Assembly: GCA_958295845.1 (NCBI GenBank)
Contig: OY282376.1
Coordinates: forward strand, 3,485,022 to 3,549,021
Length of the DNA: 64,000 bases
DNA from: Caldilineaceae bacterium
Lineage (GTDB): Bacteria; Chloroflexota; Anaerolineae; Caldilineales; Caldilineaceae
Direction of reading: 5' to 3'
Positions 54,857-63,987 of the stretch are shown here, in pieces; position 1 is the first letter of the stretch; each line of letters begins with the position of its first letter. Made by a program: the position numbers and the translations under genes. Below the pieces are notes generated by a model. That model was not told the DNA's origin. It ran no database searches and saw only the letters and a program-made list of their open reading frames with translations.

Positions 54857-55930
54857 TCAGGCCCGGCTGGCGGCGGCTACTCGTTCCAGCCGGGTCTGCG
54901 CGGCGCCGCTATTGAGGACACTCTTGGCGCGGGCTATCCCGTCGGGAACATTACGGGCCAGATCGAAGAGATGGAGGATGACACCTGTGGTCAGGCAGAC
55001 CTGATCGGAGGCGTCGCAATCTGCGGCTGAGAGTACGGCAGCGTTGAGGGCTGCATGGCCGGCAGCGTCTGCGGGTCCGGGCACGCGGACGCGTTCCTTG
55101 TGGCCGAGGGCGTGGGGGTCGAGGATCAGGTCATCTGCCGCATCTTCTGCAAAAACGTGTGACTTGCGCCCGACGGCCATTTCGACGGAACCTTCCTCAC
55201 CCTGGACTATGAAGCTGCATTCTGACCCGGTCTGGACGGCGCGCAGGCGTTCGATGTAGTTCCCGTGGAAGAACCCACTGACCTGGTAGGGCGCGTTGGC
55301 CGGATTGAGGAGTTTCTCTACGCTGTTGAGAACGGTTCGAAGGCCGAACTGGCGCCGCAGGGGCAGTAGGGCGTGCCATTGCGGCGCGAAACGCGCCGCA
55401 GACAGGTAGCCAAACCCAACGGCTTCAATCATCAGTTGCACAGCATCAGGCTCCAGGTCGTCGGCAATACCCATTTCGCGCATGACCGGCCCCGGCCCGA
55501 TGCCCTCCTTGGTAGGTACCCCTTCGTCACCATGCAGGACGACCGGCAACCCGGCCTCGGCGAGAATGATCGCGATGGCGGGCGCCAGCTGCGCGCTCCT
55601 TGCCTTGCCGTCGTAGGGCACTGCAAGATCGAGGAGCCCTTCGACCCGGGGGTGAATTTGCGTAATGGTTTCGGCGCGTAAGTACGCGGTGAAGCCGCGA
55701 ATCTCGTCGACAGCCTCCCCTTTCACCCTCTGGGCTATCAGGAAGGCGCCGGCTTGCGCCGGAGAGCAGGTTTGCTCGACGATCTGGCGCAAGGCTTCGA
55801 CTGACTCTTCGTAGGTGAGATCGCGCTTGAGCTTTTCGCCGCGGCCGACGGCCTGAACGAAGGGGATGAAAGGGGCCGGATCCCGGTCCGATTCATAGAG
55901 TGAGCGGACTTCTGGGGTCGCGGCCAGCAT
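54857..55930 (-). CDS. Anthranilate phosphoribosyltransferase-like (TrpD2/YbiB family) protein
   Basis: A 357-residue protein with the phosphoribosyltransferase-like fold of TrpD, in the TrpD2 branch. Visible are the N-terminal helical part (SVEALRQIVEQTCSPAQAGAFLIAQRVKGE), the nucleotide-binding stretch LAVPYDGKARSAQLAP and PVVLHGDEGVPTKEG. The canonical GTGGD PRPP motif of true TrpD is not seen, so a tryptophan role is unlikely. TrpD2/YbiB members have been linked to DNA or RNA binding. It follows the unknown gene and the siroheme reductase on the same strand. Confidence 0.75.
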   Translation of the reverse strand: MLAATPEVRSLYESDRDPAPFIPFVQAVGRGEKLKRDLTYEESVEALRQIVEQTCSPAQAGAFLIAQRVKGEAVDEIRGFTAYLRAETITQIHPRVEGLLDLAVPYDGKARSAQLAPAIAIILAEAGLPVVLHGDEGVPTKEGIGPGPVMREMGIADDLEPDAVQLMIEAVGFGYLSAARFAPQWHALLPLRRQFGLRTVLNSVEKLLNPANAPYQVSGFFHGNYIERLRAVQTGSECSFIVQGEEGSVEMAVGRKSHVFAEDAADDLILDPHALGHKERVRVPGPADAAGHAALNAAVLSAADCDASDQVCLTTGVILHLFDLARNVPDGIARAKSVLNSGAAQTRLERVAAASRA

Positions 55931-55980
55931 CTGGTTCAGTCCTTAGCTGCAGGAGGGAATACGGGAAGGGAGGACGTCGA

Positions 55981-56583
55981 TCAGACGGCACTCCCCAACT
56001 GGCTGAGAATGGTGTCAACGTCCGGGGCGGAAGGCGCGCTCAACTTGAAGGTCAGAGGCTCGCGGGCGTCGTTGGCGACGCGGGTGACGGTGGCGTCTTC
56101 CCCGAAGATGGCGGCGAGGTTATCTGAGAGCTGGGCCTGGACTGCGGCGGCGGCATCGGCGCCGTCACCATTTGCGGCGTTGGGGTAGTTGAGCCGGTCG
56201 AGCAAAACGATAGCGGCAGCATCGGTGCGCAGCTTCAGTTTGCCCTTCAACTCCACGTCATCCTCTGTCAACTTTACGCCGTGCAGCGCCTGGGACATGG
56301 TCGTGTCCAGAGCATCTGCGAGGTCGGTTCCGGCGTCGCGTTTGCGTACATACATCAGGCCTGGCTTGGCGTCGGTAAAATCGACTACGTAGTCGGCTTC
56401 GTGGCCGATCAGAAAGATCGCCGGCCCGTCCAGGACGTGTTTATAGTCGGCCACATCGAGCAGCAACTCGTTGGGCACAACGTTTTCCCGAATCCAGCGG
56501 TGGAAAACAGGGATAAAAGACTCGGCATCAATTGAAAGATCTTCAAAGAAGAACTTAACGCTCAGGCGATGGGGTGCAATCAT
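55981..56583 (-). CDS. Unknown 200-residue protein downstream of the siroheme reductase
   Basis: I recognise no family. The N-terminal half (HRLSVKFFFEDLSIDAESF, then IPVFHRWIREN) looks mixed alpha/beta; a strand-like AIFLIGHEADYVVDF segment follows; the C-terminal half is Ala/Asp-rich. No signal peptide or transmembrane segment. TGGAG precedes the ATG. Same direction as the reductase gene and 74 bases after it, with a long inverted repeat in the gap. Confidence 0.6.
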   Translation of the reverse strand: MIAPHRLSVKFFFEDLSIDAESFIPVFHRWIRENVVPNELLLDVADYKHVLDGPAIFLIGHEADYVVDFTDAKPGLMYVRKRDAGTDLADALDTTMSQALHGVKLTEDDVELKGKLKLRTDAAAIVLLDRLNYPNAANGDGADAAAAVQAQLSDNLAAIFGEDATVTRVANDAREPLTFKLSAPSAPDVDTILSQLGSAV

Positions 56584-56610
56584 CGTTTACTCCAGGGGCG
56601 GTGAAAGGTG

Positions 56611-56652
56611 GTACGTCGACTGTAGTCGTCATGCCGAGTACAGTCGACGTAC
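56611..56652. repeat. 14-bp perfect inverted repeat between two co-directional genes
   Basis: GTACGTCGACTGTA (56611-56624) and its exact reverse complement (56639-56652) are separated by a 14-base spacer. The repeat lies just after the reductase stop. No T-run follows on either strand, so it is not a standard terminator; it could stabilise mRNA or bind a protein. Confidence 0.75.
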
Positions 56653-56657
56653 TGCTA

Positions 56658-58916
56658 TCAGATTTCTACCAGGACATTGCCTCCGACCCTGGATTCGCAA
56701 GCGTGAGTGGCTTCGATGAACAGGAGAGCCTCCTCGATCAGGCGATGGGCGGAATCGTTGTCGGGATTGGGATTGGGGTTTCTGTGCCGAATGAGCAGGT
56801 ACTGGCCGAATTTCCCCTTGGCGTACTGATCGAAGAAGAGTTCGGTATCGAAGAAGCGGCTCTTGAACTCCTCAACAATGCGATCAGGGCTGTCGCCGAC
56901 ATCGAGGAACTGGGTCCGTACCAGAGCTCTGGCGGCTTTGAGCATCGACGAATAGGCCAAGGCGTCGGCCCGAGCCGGGTCGTCTTCATCGAGAGCGATT
57001 TGGGCTTCGAAGGCTTCAGATTCGGCCGGAGAAATTTCCATGGAGAAGAGGGAGACTACTTCACCGGCACACTCACCGATACCGATATCGCCCAGGCTGA
57101 AGACGCGTGGGTCGCCCCAGTCGGAGAAGAATTCGGGCTGCTGCTCGAAGGCTGGCAGCTTCATGAAGGGCTGAATTATACTGCGTGCTTCCTTTTTGCC
57201 GATACGTCCGATCCATTCCTGGAAAGTTTCGCCTTTTGTGCGTTCTTCGACGTAGCGGGACGTGATCGTGTCGACGACTTCGGGAACGGTCTTGGAGGGA
57301 ACTGCGCCAACGGCCAGGCCGTAGCTGCCGGCATTGTCGCGCCACTTGCCTCCCAGGATTACCTGGAAGTGGGGCATCTTGAAGTTGCCTGAGCGGCGGC
57401 TGTTGCCGAAGAAGCCGATGTCGGAGACATGGTGCTGGCCACAGGAGTTGAAGCAGCCGCTGATCTTGATTTTCAGGTCCTTGATTGCGTCGGGCAGGGA
57501 TGCGCTCTTGGCGGTGAGGCGCGTGCGCAGTTCGCCGGCGAGCCCGCGTGAGGAGGCGATGCCCAGTTTGCAGGTGTCGGTACCGGGGCAGGCGGTGATG
57601 TCAACGATGGTGCCGGCGCCGGGGTCTCCCAGACCGATCGCTCTGAGTTCTTCGTACACGCTGGGCAGGTCGGAATCGGATACCCAGCGGAGGACGATGT
57701 TCTGCTCAACCGTCGTGCGGACGTTGTCGCCGACATATTTGCGGGCGATATCGGACAGCTCCCAGGTCTGCTGGGAGGTCAGATCGCCCAAGGGCAGATT
57801 CACGGTAACAACGCTGTAGCCTTCCTGGCGCTGGCCGTATACATTGGTTTCGAGCCACTGATTGAATTCGGAGTTTTGCACCTGGCCGTTGAGGAATGTC
57901 GGCGGCCTGGTTGGCTTCTCTTCGTAGTGCGGAAGGGTATCCAGGTAGGCGGTCCAGCGGTCGTCGTGGGGCAGCGTTTTGCGCTCCTCTTCGACGAGGC
58001 GGCGGAACTCTTCGATTCCGAGCTTGGCCACGAGGAATTTGATGCGGGCGCGGTTGCGGTTGCGCTTTTCGCCAAGGCGGGCAAATACGCGGGAGACTGC
58101 CTGGATTTCGGGAAGCATCTCCTCTTCGGGGGTAAATTCGCTCAGGACCTTGGCCTGGTGGGGCACGGTGCCGAGGCCACCGCCCACAAATACTTTAAAG
58201 CCGCGCTTGGGCTTACCGTCCACTTCTTTGATCTGGGCAAGGTAGCCGATGTCATGCATCATCACCAGACCACAGGCTTCGGCTTCGCAACCGGAGAAGG
58301 CTGGCTTGAACTTGCGGCCGAAGTCCTGGATATCGTCATGGCCGAGCAGAAACTGGGCAAAGGCATCGGCGTACGGGGTAGCGTCAAAGGCCTCAGTTTG
58401 GCAGACTCCGGCCAGATGACAGCAGGTGACGTTGCGGACGGAGTTGCCGCAGGCTTCGCGAGTCGTAATGCCGACGGAGGCCAGACGCCGCATCAGGTCC
58501 GGCGTGTCCTCGATGTGCACGAAGTGCAACTGGAAGTCCTGGCGCGTCGTGACATGCAAGATGCCGTCGGAGTATTCGTCGGCAACCTGGGCCAACACGT
58601 CCATTTGTTCCGAAGTCAGTCCTCCGCCCGGCACTTTAATGCGCATCATACCGGGTGCGTGCCAGAGGGTATCGGGTCCTTTGATCCGGTCCAGCTCTTC
58701 GAATTCGAGCTCGCGGCTTTCAAAGCCGTCGTGCCGCTGGCCGTTATCGTAGCGCTGGCCGTAGACGCCTCGACGCAGACGCGTTTCAGCGAAGACCTTT
58801 TCGTCCAGCTTGCCTTGGCCCATCAGCTCCATCTGGCCTTCGAAGATATCGATTTCGTGGGCCAGATCATCGGGCATTTCATCCGCCAGGACGTCTTTCC
58901 AACCGATGTTCGACAC
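56658..58916 (-). CDS. Siroheme-dependent nitrite/sulfite reductase with C-terminal extension
   Basis: A ferredoxin-type nitrite/sulfite reductase that reduces nitrite to ammonia or sulfite to sulfide. The Fe4S4-siroheme cysteines are visible at about 442, 448, 487 and 491 (ACPGTDTCKLG and SGCFNSCGQHH). The N-terminal half has the pseudo-repeat core (GILHVTTRQDFQLHFV and RNVTCCHLAGVC). At 752 residues it is some 130-150 longer than usual; residues after about 610 form an extra, helix-rich domain with a NPNPNPDND loop. The start is a GTG at 58916 with AAGGAG six bases upstream. Nitrite or sulfite cannot be decided from sequence alone. Confidence 0.88.
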   Translation of the reverse strand: MSNIGWKDVLADEMPDDLAHEIDIFEGQMELMGQGKLDEKVFAETRLRRGVYGQRYDNGQRHDGFESRELEFEELDRIKGPDTLWHAPGMMRIKVPGGGLTSEQMDVLAQVADEYSDGILHVTTRQDFQLHFVHIEDTPDLMRRLASVGITTREACGNSVRNVTCCHLAGVCQTEAFDATPYADAFAQFLLGHDDIQDFGRKFKPAFSGCEAEACGLVMMHDIGYLAQIKEVDGKPKRGFKVFVGGGLGTVPHQAKVLSEFTPEEEMLPEIQAVSRVFARLGEKRNRNRARIKFLVAKLGIEEFRRLVEEERKTLPHDDRWTAYLDTLPHYEEKPTRPPTFLNGQVQNSEFNQWLETNVYGQRQEGYSVVTVNLPLGDLTSQQTWELSDIARKYVGDNVRTTVEQNIVLRWVSDSDLPSVYEELRAIGLGDPGAGTIVDITACPGTDTCKLGIASSRGLAGELRTRLTAKSASLPDAIKDLKIKISGCFNSCGQHHVSDIGFFGNSRRSGNFKMPHFQVILGGKWRDNAGSYGLAVGAVPSKTVPEVVDTITSRYVEERTKGETFQEWIGRIGKKEARSIIQPFMKLPAFEQQPEFFSDWGDPRVFSLGDIGIGECAGEVVSLFSMEISPAESEAFEAQIALDEDDPARADALAYSSMLKAARALVRTQFLDVGDSPDRIVEEFKSRFFDTELFFDQYAKGKFGQYLLIRHRNPNPNPDNDSAHRLIEEALLFIEATHACESRVGGNVLVEI

Positions 58917-59107
58917 AGTTGACTCCTTGCCTGTTGTCTGCTTCGCCGCCAGTATGCCGGCTTGGATGAAGCGGGTAGCCCTGCGTAGCGCTAGGCGCCA
59001 TTCTTGTCGTGTCCAGCCGGCGGTAGTTTGTGTTGGCCGGTGAACCAGAAGGGCAGAGCTTGCGGGCTATCTCGACTTATTCTGGTACTGGGTCGCTCTT
59101 TGAGACA

Positions 59108-59137
59108 ATTGTAGGGCAGTCGCGCTTGATTTGTCAA
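59108..59137 (-). promoter_or_regulatory. Strong promoter of the siroheme reductase gene
   Basis: On the minus strand: perfect TTGACA (59137-59132), 18-bp spacer, TACAAT (59113-59108). The leader is about 185 bases. Confidence 0.65.
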
Positions 59138-59192
59138 GCATGTTACGTTGACGGTTGCGGACGGAATTGGGGGGCGATTCTCGGTTGCTTTC

Positions 59193-59520
59193 GGGGGCAG
59201 TAGACCAAGGTGCGAAGTCGGTCAGTCCGGGTGAGCAAGGGATTGGACTGCTTGCGAGCACGGGTATTCCAAGCAGGCGCGGGTTCAAAATTACACAGTC
59301 GTTGTGTAATTTCACTGGTGTGTGTGTTCCCACTGGGGAAGAAATCGTTTGCATTTGGGGGCAGTAGACCAAGGTGCGAAGTCGGTCAGTCCGGGGGAGC
59401 CGGGGATTGGACTGCTTTCGAGCACGGGTATTCTAAGCAGGCGCGGGTTCAAAATTACACAGTCGATGTGTAATTTCACTGGTGTGTGTTCCCACGGGGG
59501 AGGAAATTGTACAGTCGATG
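59193..59520. repeat. 164-bp tandem repeat, two copies
   Basis: Copy 1 is about 59193-59356 and copy 2 about 59357-59520, offset exactly 164 bases and roughly 90 percent alike by eye. Each starts GGGGGCAGTAGACCAAGG and contains a perfect 10-bp hairpin with arms AAATTACACA and TGTGTAATTT (59288-59312 and 59452-59476), loops GTCGT and GTCGA. Confidence 0.88.
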
Positions 59521-59528
59521 TTCAATTT
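59504..59528. repeat. Third hairpin at the end of the tandem repeat
   Basis: Arms AAATTGTACA and TGTTCAATTT with loop GTCGA; nine of ten pairs match. It keeps the loop of copy 2, so it looks like a diverged, truncated third unit. Confidence 0.6.
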
Positions 59529-60342
59529 TTGCGGCTTTTGTCAGTGAGGGGTGACTGCGATGGTGGATTGGTTGCCGTAGAGGTGTGAATGCGAAGGCAG
59601 AAGTGGTGTTCGAGCTTTTTGGGGCGTTCGGTTTGTCGAAGCAATGACCGGCGAACTGCAGGGTGGCGGATGAACATAAAATAATATTTATATTAGATTC
59701 CTGGTCTCTGAGGGGGCTCAAACGTGTCTGAAGCTGATGGATGTCGAAGGGGGAGGCGTTGCCAGAGTGGCTCCTGGCACACTCACAGGCAAGTAGGCCA
59801 GATAAGGATGATGTGGGATGTTTGCGGTTTCAGGGTGCTATGTCTCGACATATTCACCGGGTTCGCTGAATAACCGGTTTTTCTCATGGAGACGGGAAGG
59901 GGCAGGCGGCGGTCTTGCCAGATTTTTTTGGGTTGTTCTGTAGATCACTTATACTTTTTGTCACCTTCAGTTGGTGCCGGTGTGGCCGAGGGCAGTCCTA
60001 TTTTGGCGACTCACGGCGGCACCGGCTTGTGAAGAGAATCAGTCGAGACGGCGCTCACATGTGATTTCCCTGCGCATTGGGAAACACAGTTTTCTTTTTG
60101 GGGACAATAATACCTGGGCGCCGAAATCGCGTCCGCATTTTTCAACCCAGGCAAGCAGAACTCCTTTTGTGTCGCGGCCGGCACTTTGCGCGCTCTGCCG
60201 AGGAACATCGGGGTTTATTCCGAGTTTCGCTATCACGTTGGGAAAACTTTATGGAAAGGCAACCGGAAGTTCACATTCGTCGCTTACAGTGGTAGGGGTG
60301 GATGGGAACTTCGTACAATTTAGAAAGGCAAAGGAGTCAGTA

Positions 60343-63300
60343 ATGAAGATCGGAGAGACAGACCGGCCCGTGGGGTCCATGCGCAAGAAAGGGCGCAGGA
60401 CGACAGGCGGGCGGGGAATGAGGAAGCTGAAGCTGTCGGTCGTATTCCTGGTGTTGATGGCACTGCTGGTCAGTGCGTGCGAGGGGATGGAGCCTCCGCC
60501 GGCCAGTTCAGCGGAGACGACGGATTCAGGTGCTGAGCAGGCGGCGGCCGCCGCAGAGGAAGGTGAAGAGGCGCAGGCGTTTTTGGACCTGGACAGCGAA
60601 ACGCTGGACATGAACGCGCCTATTCCACTGGACCCGAGCATACGCAAGGCGCAGCTGGACAACGGGCTGACCTACTACATCCGCCACAATACGGAGCCGG
60701 CGAACCGGGCTACTCTGATGCTGGCGATAAACGCGGGCTCTATCCAGGAGGACGAGGACCAACTGGGGCTGGCCCATTTTCTTGAGCATATGATGTTCAA
60801 CGGCACGGAGCGTTTTCCAAAGCAGGCACTCATCGACTACTTCGAATCGGTGGGGATGTCGTTCGGGCCGGACGTGAATGCCTATACTTCGTTCGATGAG
60901 ACGGTGTATTTCCTGGAGTTTCCCACTGATGACGAGGATATTATCAGTACGACGTTCCAGGTGGCGGAAGATTGGGCAAGCCGGGCGACGATTTCGGAAG
61001 ACGAGGTGGAGAGCGAACGCGGTGTCATTCTGGAAGAGGAACGTTTGCGGGACCAGAATGCGAGCGGCAGGCTGAACAAGCAGCTTTTCCCGCTTTTGCT
61101 GGGGGAGTCGCGCTACACTGACCGGATGCCGATTGGCGACATGGCGATCGTGCAGACAACGCCGGCGGAGACATTGCGAAGGTATTACCAGGACTGGTAC
61201 CGGCCGGATCTGATGGCGGTCATTGTCGTGGGCGACATCGACGTAGACAGTGTCGAAGCGAAGATTGTTGCGCATTTCGGTGGTCTGGCAGCGCCGGAGG
61301 AGGCCCGGCCGAGGGTATCCTACTCCCTGCCGGACTATGAAGACACTGGATATCTGATTCTGACCGATCCTGAGTTCCCTGTAACGATAGCCCAGATCAT
61401 CTACCGGCAGGCGGCAGCGGACCTGAATTCGGCGGGCGTCTTTCGGGACCGGCTGATCGGCAATCTGTTCTACAAGATGCTGAATTTCCGGCTTGACGAC
61501 CTCACCAGGGAAGCGGACTCACCCTTCCTTGGGGCGTTCGTCAGCGAGGGGCAGCTGGTGCGCGGCAACAACTACCAGGTGGTGGGCGTACAGGTACGCC
61601 AGGGGGAGGCCCTCTCCAGTTTGGATGCGGCGCTGACTGAGGTTGAGCGCGTGCGCCGGCACGGCTTCACGGCTGCTGAAGTGGAGCGCGCCAAGTCGGA
61701 GATTCTGAATAACTACGAACGGCTATACAACGATCGCGACAATCTGCGCAATCATTCTCTGGCCAGCGAATATAGCCGCAACTACCTCGAAAACGAGGCT
61801 GTTCCCGGCATCGAGGTGGAGTACAGACTGGTTGAGCGGTTGCTGGAAGGGATCAGCCGGGACGATGTCAATCAGCGGGCGGAACTCTACGTGGGTGGCA
61901 GCAACCGCTCGGTATTTGTCGTCGGGCCGGAGCGGGATGCGGAGAGTCTGCCCAACCAGGACGAGCTCGCGGCCGTTTTCGCGGATGTCAGTACGAAGCA
62001 GGTAGACGCGTACCAGGACATTGAAGCGGTTACGACGCTTTTGACCGAAATCCCGGAGCCGGCAGGGATCCTCTCGCGTGAGACGGACGAGACATATGGA
62101 ATTACCGACCTGACCTTGGCAAACGGCGCGAGGGTATTGCTCAAGCCGACTACGTTCAAGGAGGAGGAGATTCTGTTCAGCGCGAGCAGCCCAGGCGGCT
62201 CCTCGCTTGTCAGCGATGAGGATTATCCGGAAGCGGATTTCATCGACAGCATCGTCAGCCAGAGCGCGGTCGGTGAAGTGAGCTATGCGGCGCTGCAGCG
62301 GCTACTGGCCGACAAGTCGGTGACGGTCTCACCTTATATCGGCGAGTTGGACGAGGGGTTCCACGGCTACTCGGGCCAGGAATATATTGAGACGCTGTTT
62401 CAGCTTGTCTATCTGTACGGCACGCAGGCTAATGCAGATGACGATGCGTTCGCGACGCTGAAGGACCAGTACACTGAGTCGCTGCGCAATCGGGAGCTGG
62501 ACCCGCGCAGCGCGCTGACGGACGCCTTCATCGAGGCCCGTTACGGCGATACTGTCCGGCGCAACGTCCCGACTCTGGAGATCATCAGTTCACTCGATCT
62601 GGAGCGGGCGTTCGCCATCTACCAGGAGCGTTTCGCGGATTTCAGCGACTTTACATTCGTGTTTGTGGGCAACTTCGACCTAGAGCAGATGGTCGACTGG
62701 TCGCAGCGGTACCTGGGCAATCTGCCTTCGCAGGGCCGTTCGGAGAGCTGGCAGGACGTGGCGCCGGACCCGCCGGCGGGCGTTGTGGAAGTTCCGGTAT
62801 ACCGCGGGCAGGACGAGCAAAGCTTGACGACCATCCTGTTTACGGGGCCCGGTGAGGACACGCTGGAGAACCGGCTTCACCTGCGCATGTTGGAGACTAT
62901 TGTAGACATCCTGATGCGTGAGGAGCTGCGTGAGGCGCTGGGAGGCGTGTATGCTTACGGGGCGTCAGCCACTGTGATTCCGGATCCGGACAGCCTGTAT
63001 GAGATATCGCTCTACTTTGGCAGCGACCCTGCCCGGGTACAGGAGCTGGTGGATGCGCTGTTTGGACTGATCGCCGACGTGCAGGCGAACGGGCCCAGAG
63101 AGGACCTGTTGGAAAAGGCCAGAGCGCAGATCGTGCACCAGCGTGAGGAACAGTTGGAACAGAACAACTACTGGTTGCGCATCCTGGAATACTGGGCTAC
63201 GGAGGACGGCGTAGATCTGGCAAACTTTGTCGACCTGGCGGTTGTGGAGAGCCGGACCAACGCGGTGACGACCAGTGAGGTCCAGGCCGCGGCCGCGACA

Positions 63301-63360
63301 TTCCTGCCGCTGGACCGGTATATTCTGGTGTCGCTGTATCCTGAGGACTTTGAAGAGTAA
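60343..63360 (+). CDS. M16-family zinc metalloprotease, lipoprotein (PqqL-like)
   Basis: A secreted, membrane-anchored insulinase-type peptidase of 1005 residues. The signal peptide has a long basic n-region and a lipobox LVSAC, with the lipid cysteine at about residue 46. The first M16 domain has the inverted zinc motif HFLEH (GLAHFLEHMMFNGT), and the third ligand glutamate falls within the VESERGVILEEERL segment. A second, inactive-type M16 pair follows, as in PqqL and related double-length proteins. ATG 60343 has AAGGAG six bases upstream and is preferred over a frame open from 59971. A strong terminator follows. Confidence 0.9.
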   Translation: MKIGETDRPVGSMRKKGRRTTGGRGMRKLKLSVVFLVLMALLVSACEGMEPPPASSAETTDSGAEQAAAAAEEGEEAQAFLDLDSETLDMNAPIPLDPSIRKAQLDNGLTYYIRHNTEPANRATLMLAINAGSIQEDEDQLGLAHFLEHMMFNGTERFPKQALIDYFESVGMSFGPDVNAYTSFDETVYFLEFPTDDEDIISTTFQVAEDWASRATISEDEVESERGVILEEERLRDQNASGRLNKQLFPLLLGESRYTDRMPIGDMAIVQTTPAETLRRYYQDWYRPDLMAVIVVGDIDVDSVEAKIVAHFGGLAAPEEARPRVSYSLPDYEDTGYLILTDPEFPVTIAQIIYRQAAADLNSAGVFRDRLIGNLFYKMLNFRLDDLTREADSPFLGAFVSEGQLVRGNNYQVVGVQVRQGEALSSLDAALTEVERVRRHGFTAAEVERAKSEILNNYERLYNDRDNLRNHSLASEYSRNYLENEAVPGIEVEYRLVERLLEGISRDDVNQRAELYVGGSNRSVFVVGPERDAESLPNQDELAAVFADVSTKQVDAYQDIEAVTTLLTEIPEPAGILSRETDETYGITDLTLANGARVLLKPTTFKEEEILFSASSPGGSSLVSDEDYPEADFIDSIVSQSAVGEVSYAALQRLLADKSVTVSPYIGELDEGFHGYSGQEYIETLFQLVYLYGTQANADDDAFATLKDQYTESLRNRELDPRSALTDAFIEARYGDTVRRNVPTLEIISSLDLERAFAIYQERFADFSDFTFVFVGNFDLEQMVDWSQRYLGNLPSQGRSESWQDVAPDPPAGVVEVPVYRGQDEQSLTTILFTGPGEDTLENRLHLRMLETIVDILMREELREALGGVYAYGASATVIPDPDSLYEISLYFGSDPARVQELVDALFGLIADVQANGPREDLLEKARAQIVHQREEQLEQNNYWLRILEYWATEDGVDLANFVDLAVVESRTNAVTTSEVQAAAATFLPLDRYILVSLYPEDFEE

Positions 63361-63381
63361 CTGTTGCAGAGGGGCTCAAGA

Positions 63382-63417
63382 AAGCGGGCAGTTGTTTGTC
63401 AACTGCCCGCTTTTTTT
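63382..63417 (+). terminator. Rho-independent terminator of the M16 protease gene
   Basis: A perfect 13-bp stem (AAGCGGGCAGTTG / CAACTGCCCGCTT, loop TTTGT) runs into a seven-T tract (63111-type run at 63411-63417), 22 bases after the stop codon. Confidence 0.93.
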
Positions 63418-63441
63418 GTGAGGTCAGGACGGGGCCGGTTA

Positions 63442-63639
63442 TCAGTGGCCGTAGAAGTGTTCGGTGGGATCGATAACTGAGTCCTGCCAGTCCATGTAGC
63501 GTGCGGCCGCTTCGAGCGTATCGGCCCTGCCTTCGTCTACCAGCTGCTGAAGGGTATCGAGCTGCTTTTCGGTCAGCACGCCGGCCTGTAAGGCCAGCAA
63601 CCAGCTGCTGAACTCCTGTTGTTCGTCGATGCGCGCCAT
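63442..63639 (-). CDS. Small unknown protein (65 residues)
   Basis: A short, helical, acidic protein (MARIDEQQEFSSWLLAL start) without recognised domain. Likely real because AAGGAG lies eight bases before its ATG and its composition is protein-like; the segment AGVLTEKQLDTLQQLVDEGR suggests a helix-turn-helix-like or coiled dimer. It lies directly downstream of, and reads in the same direction as, the next minus-strand gene. Confidence 0.6.
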   Translation of the reverse strand: MARIDEQQEFSSWLLALQAGVLTEKQLDTLQQLVDEGRADTLEAAARYMDWQDSVIDPTEHFYGH

Positions 63640-63675
63640 TGTTGGTTCTCCTTACAGATCGGTGCGGGCGCCGCT

Positions 63676-63987
63676 TCAAGTCGTAAATTCGACGTCGCTG
63701 CCATCTTCAAAATAGAGCTGCAGGTGGAGGGCGTTGAGCCTGAAATGGCTCATGCCCATGCAGGCGCGATCTGCCTGCGTGCGCTCTGCGGAGGCCTTGG
63801 CCCAGCGGCTTTCGCGGCCTTTGTGTTCGAATTGCAGGAAACTCCCGTCTTCAAAGAAGAGAACAGCCTGGTTGAACTCGGCGTTGGCTACGTAGCGGAC
63901 GGCGTGTGCGGCCGCGCTCTGCGCCTGGGAAAACGAATTCAGATCGATATGAAAGGAGTCATCCGCGCCGGTTGTTCGTTTTTGCAT
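63676..63987 (-). CDS. Unknown 103-residue protein
   Basis: No family recognised. Two similar strands, AVLFFEDGSFLQFEH and LQLYFEDGSDVEFTT, suggest a small beta-rich domain with an internal duplication. The stretch SRWAKASAERTQADRACMGMSHF lies between. It precedes the 65-residue gene on the same strand by 36 bases, so they may be co-transcribed. The start ATG at 63987 lies near the window edge, and an upstream start cannot be excluded. Confidence 0.5.
   Translation of the reverse strand: MQKRTTGADDSFHIDLNSFSQAQSAAAHAVRYVANAEFNQAVLFFEDGSFLQFEHKGRESRWAKASAERTQADRACMGMSHFRLNALHLQLYFEDGSDVEFTT

Larger units (their letters stand above)
58917..60342. other. Long intergenic region
   Basis: About 1.4 kb without a credible gene between divergent genes. 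It holds the minus-strand promoter of the reductase, the 164-bp tandem repeat with hairpins, and an AT-rich segment near 59677-59695. A weak plus-strand promoter (TTGGGT 59928-59933, 16 bp, TATACT 59950-59955) and a TACAAT box (60314-60319) may serve the protease gene. Open frames here are short or follow the repeat unit and carry no recognisable motif. Confidence 0.6.

Noticed and set aside
56574..57392. A 272-codon plus-strand frame opposite the C-terminal part of the reductase
   Set aside because: Antisense shadow of the reductase extension; no motif or ribosome-binding site.
57876..58922. A 348-codon plus-strand frame opposite the siroheme reductase
   Set aside because: Overlaps the conserved reductase coding strand and has no similarity to a known family.
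59155..59588. Overlapping short plus-strand frames in the tandem repeat
   Set aside because: They repeat with the 164-bp unit, lack ribosome-binding sites and have no protein-like composition.
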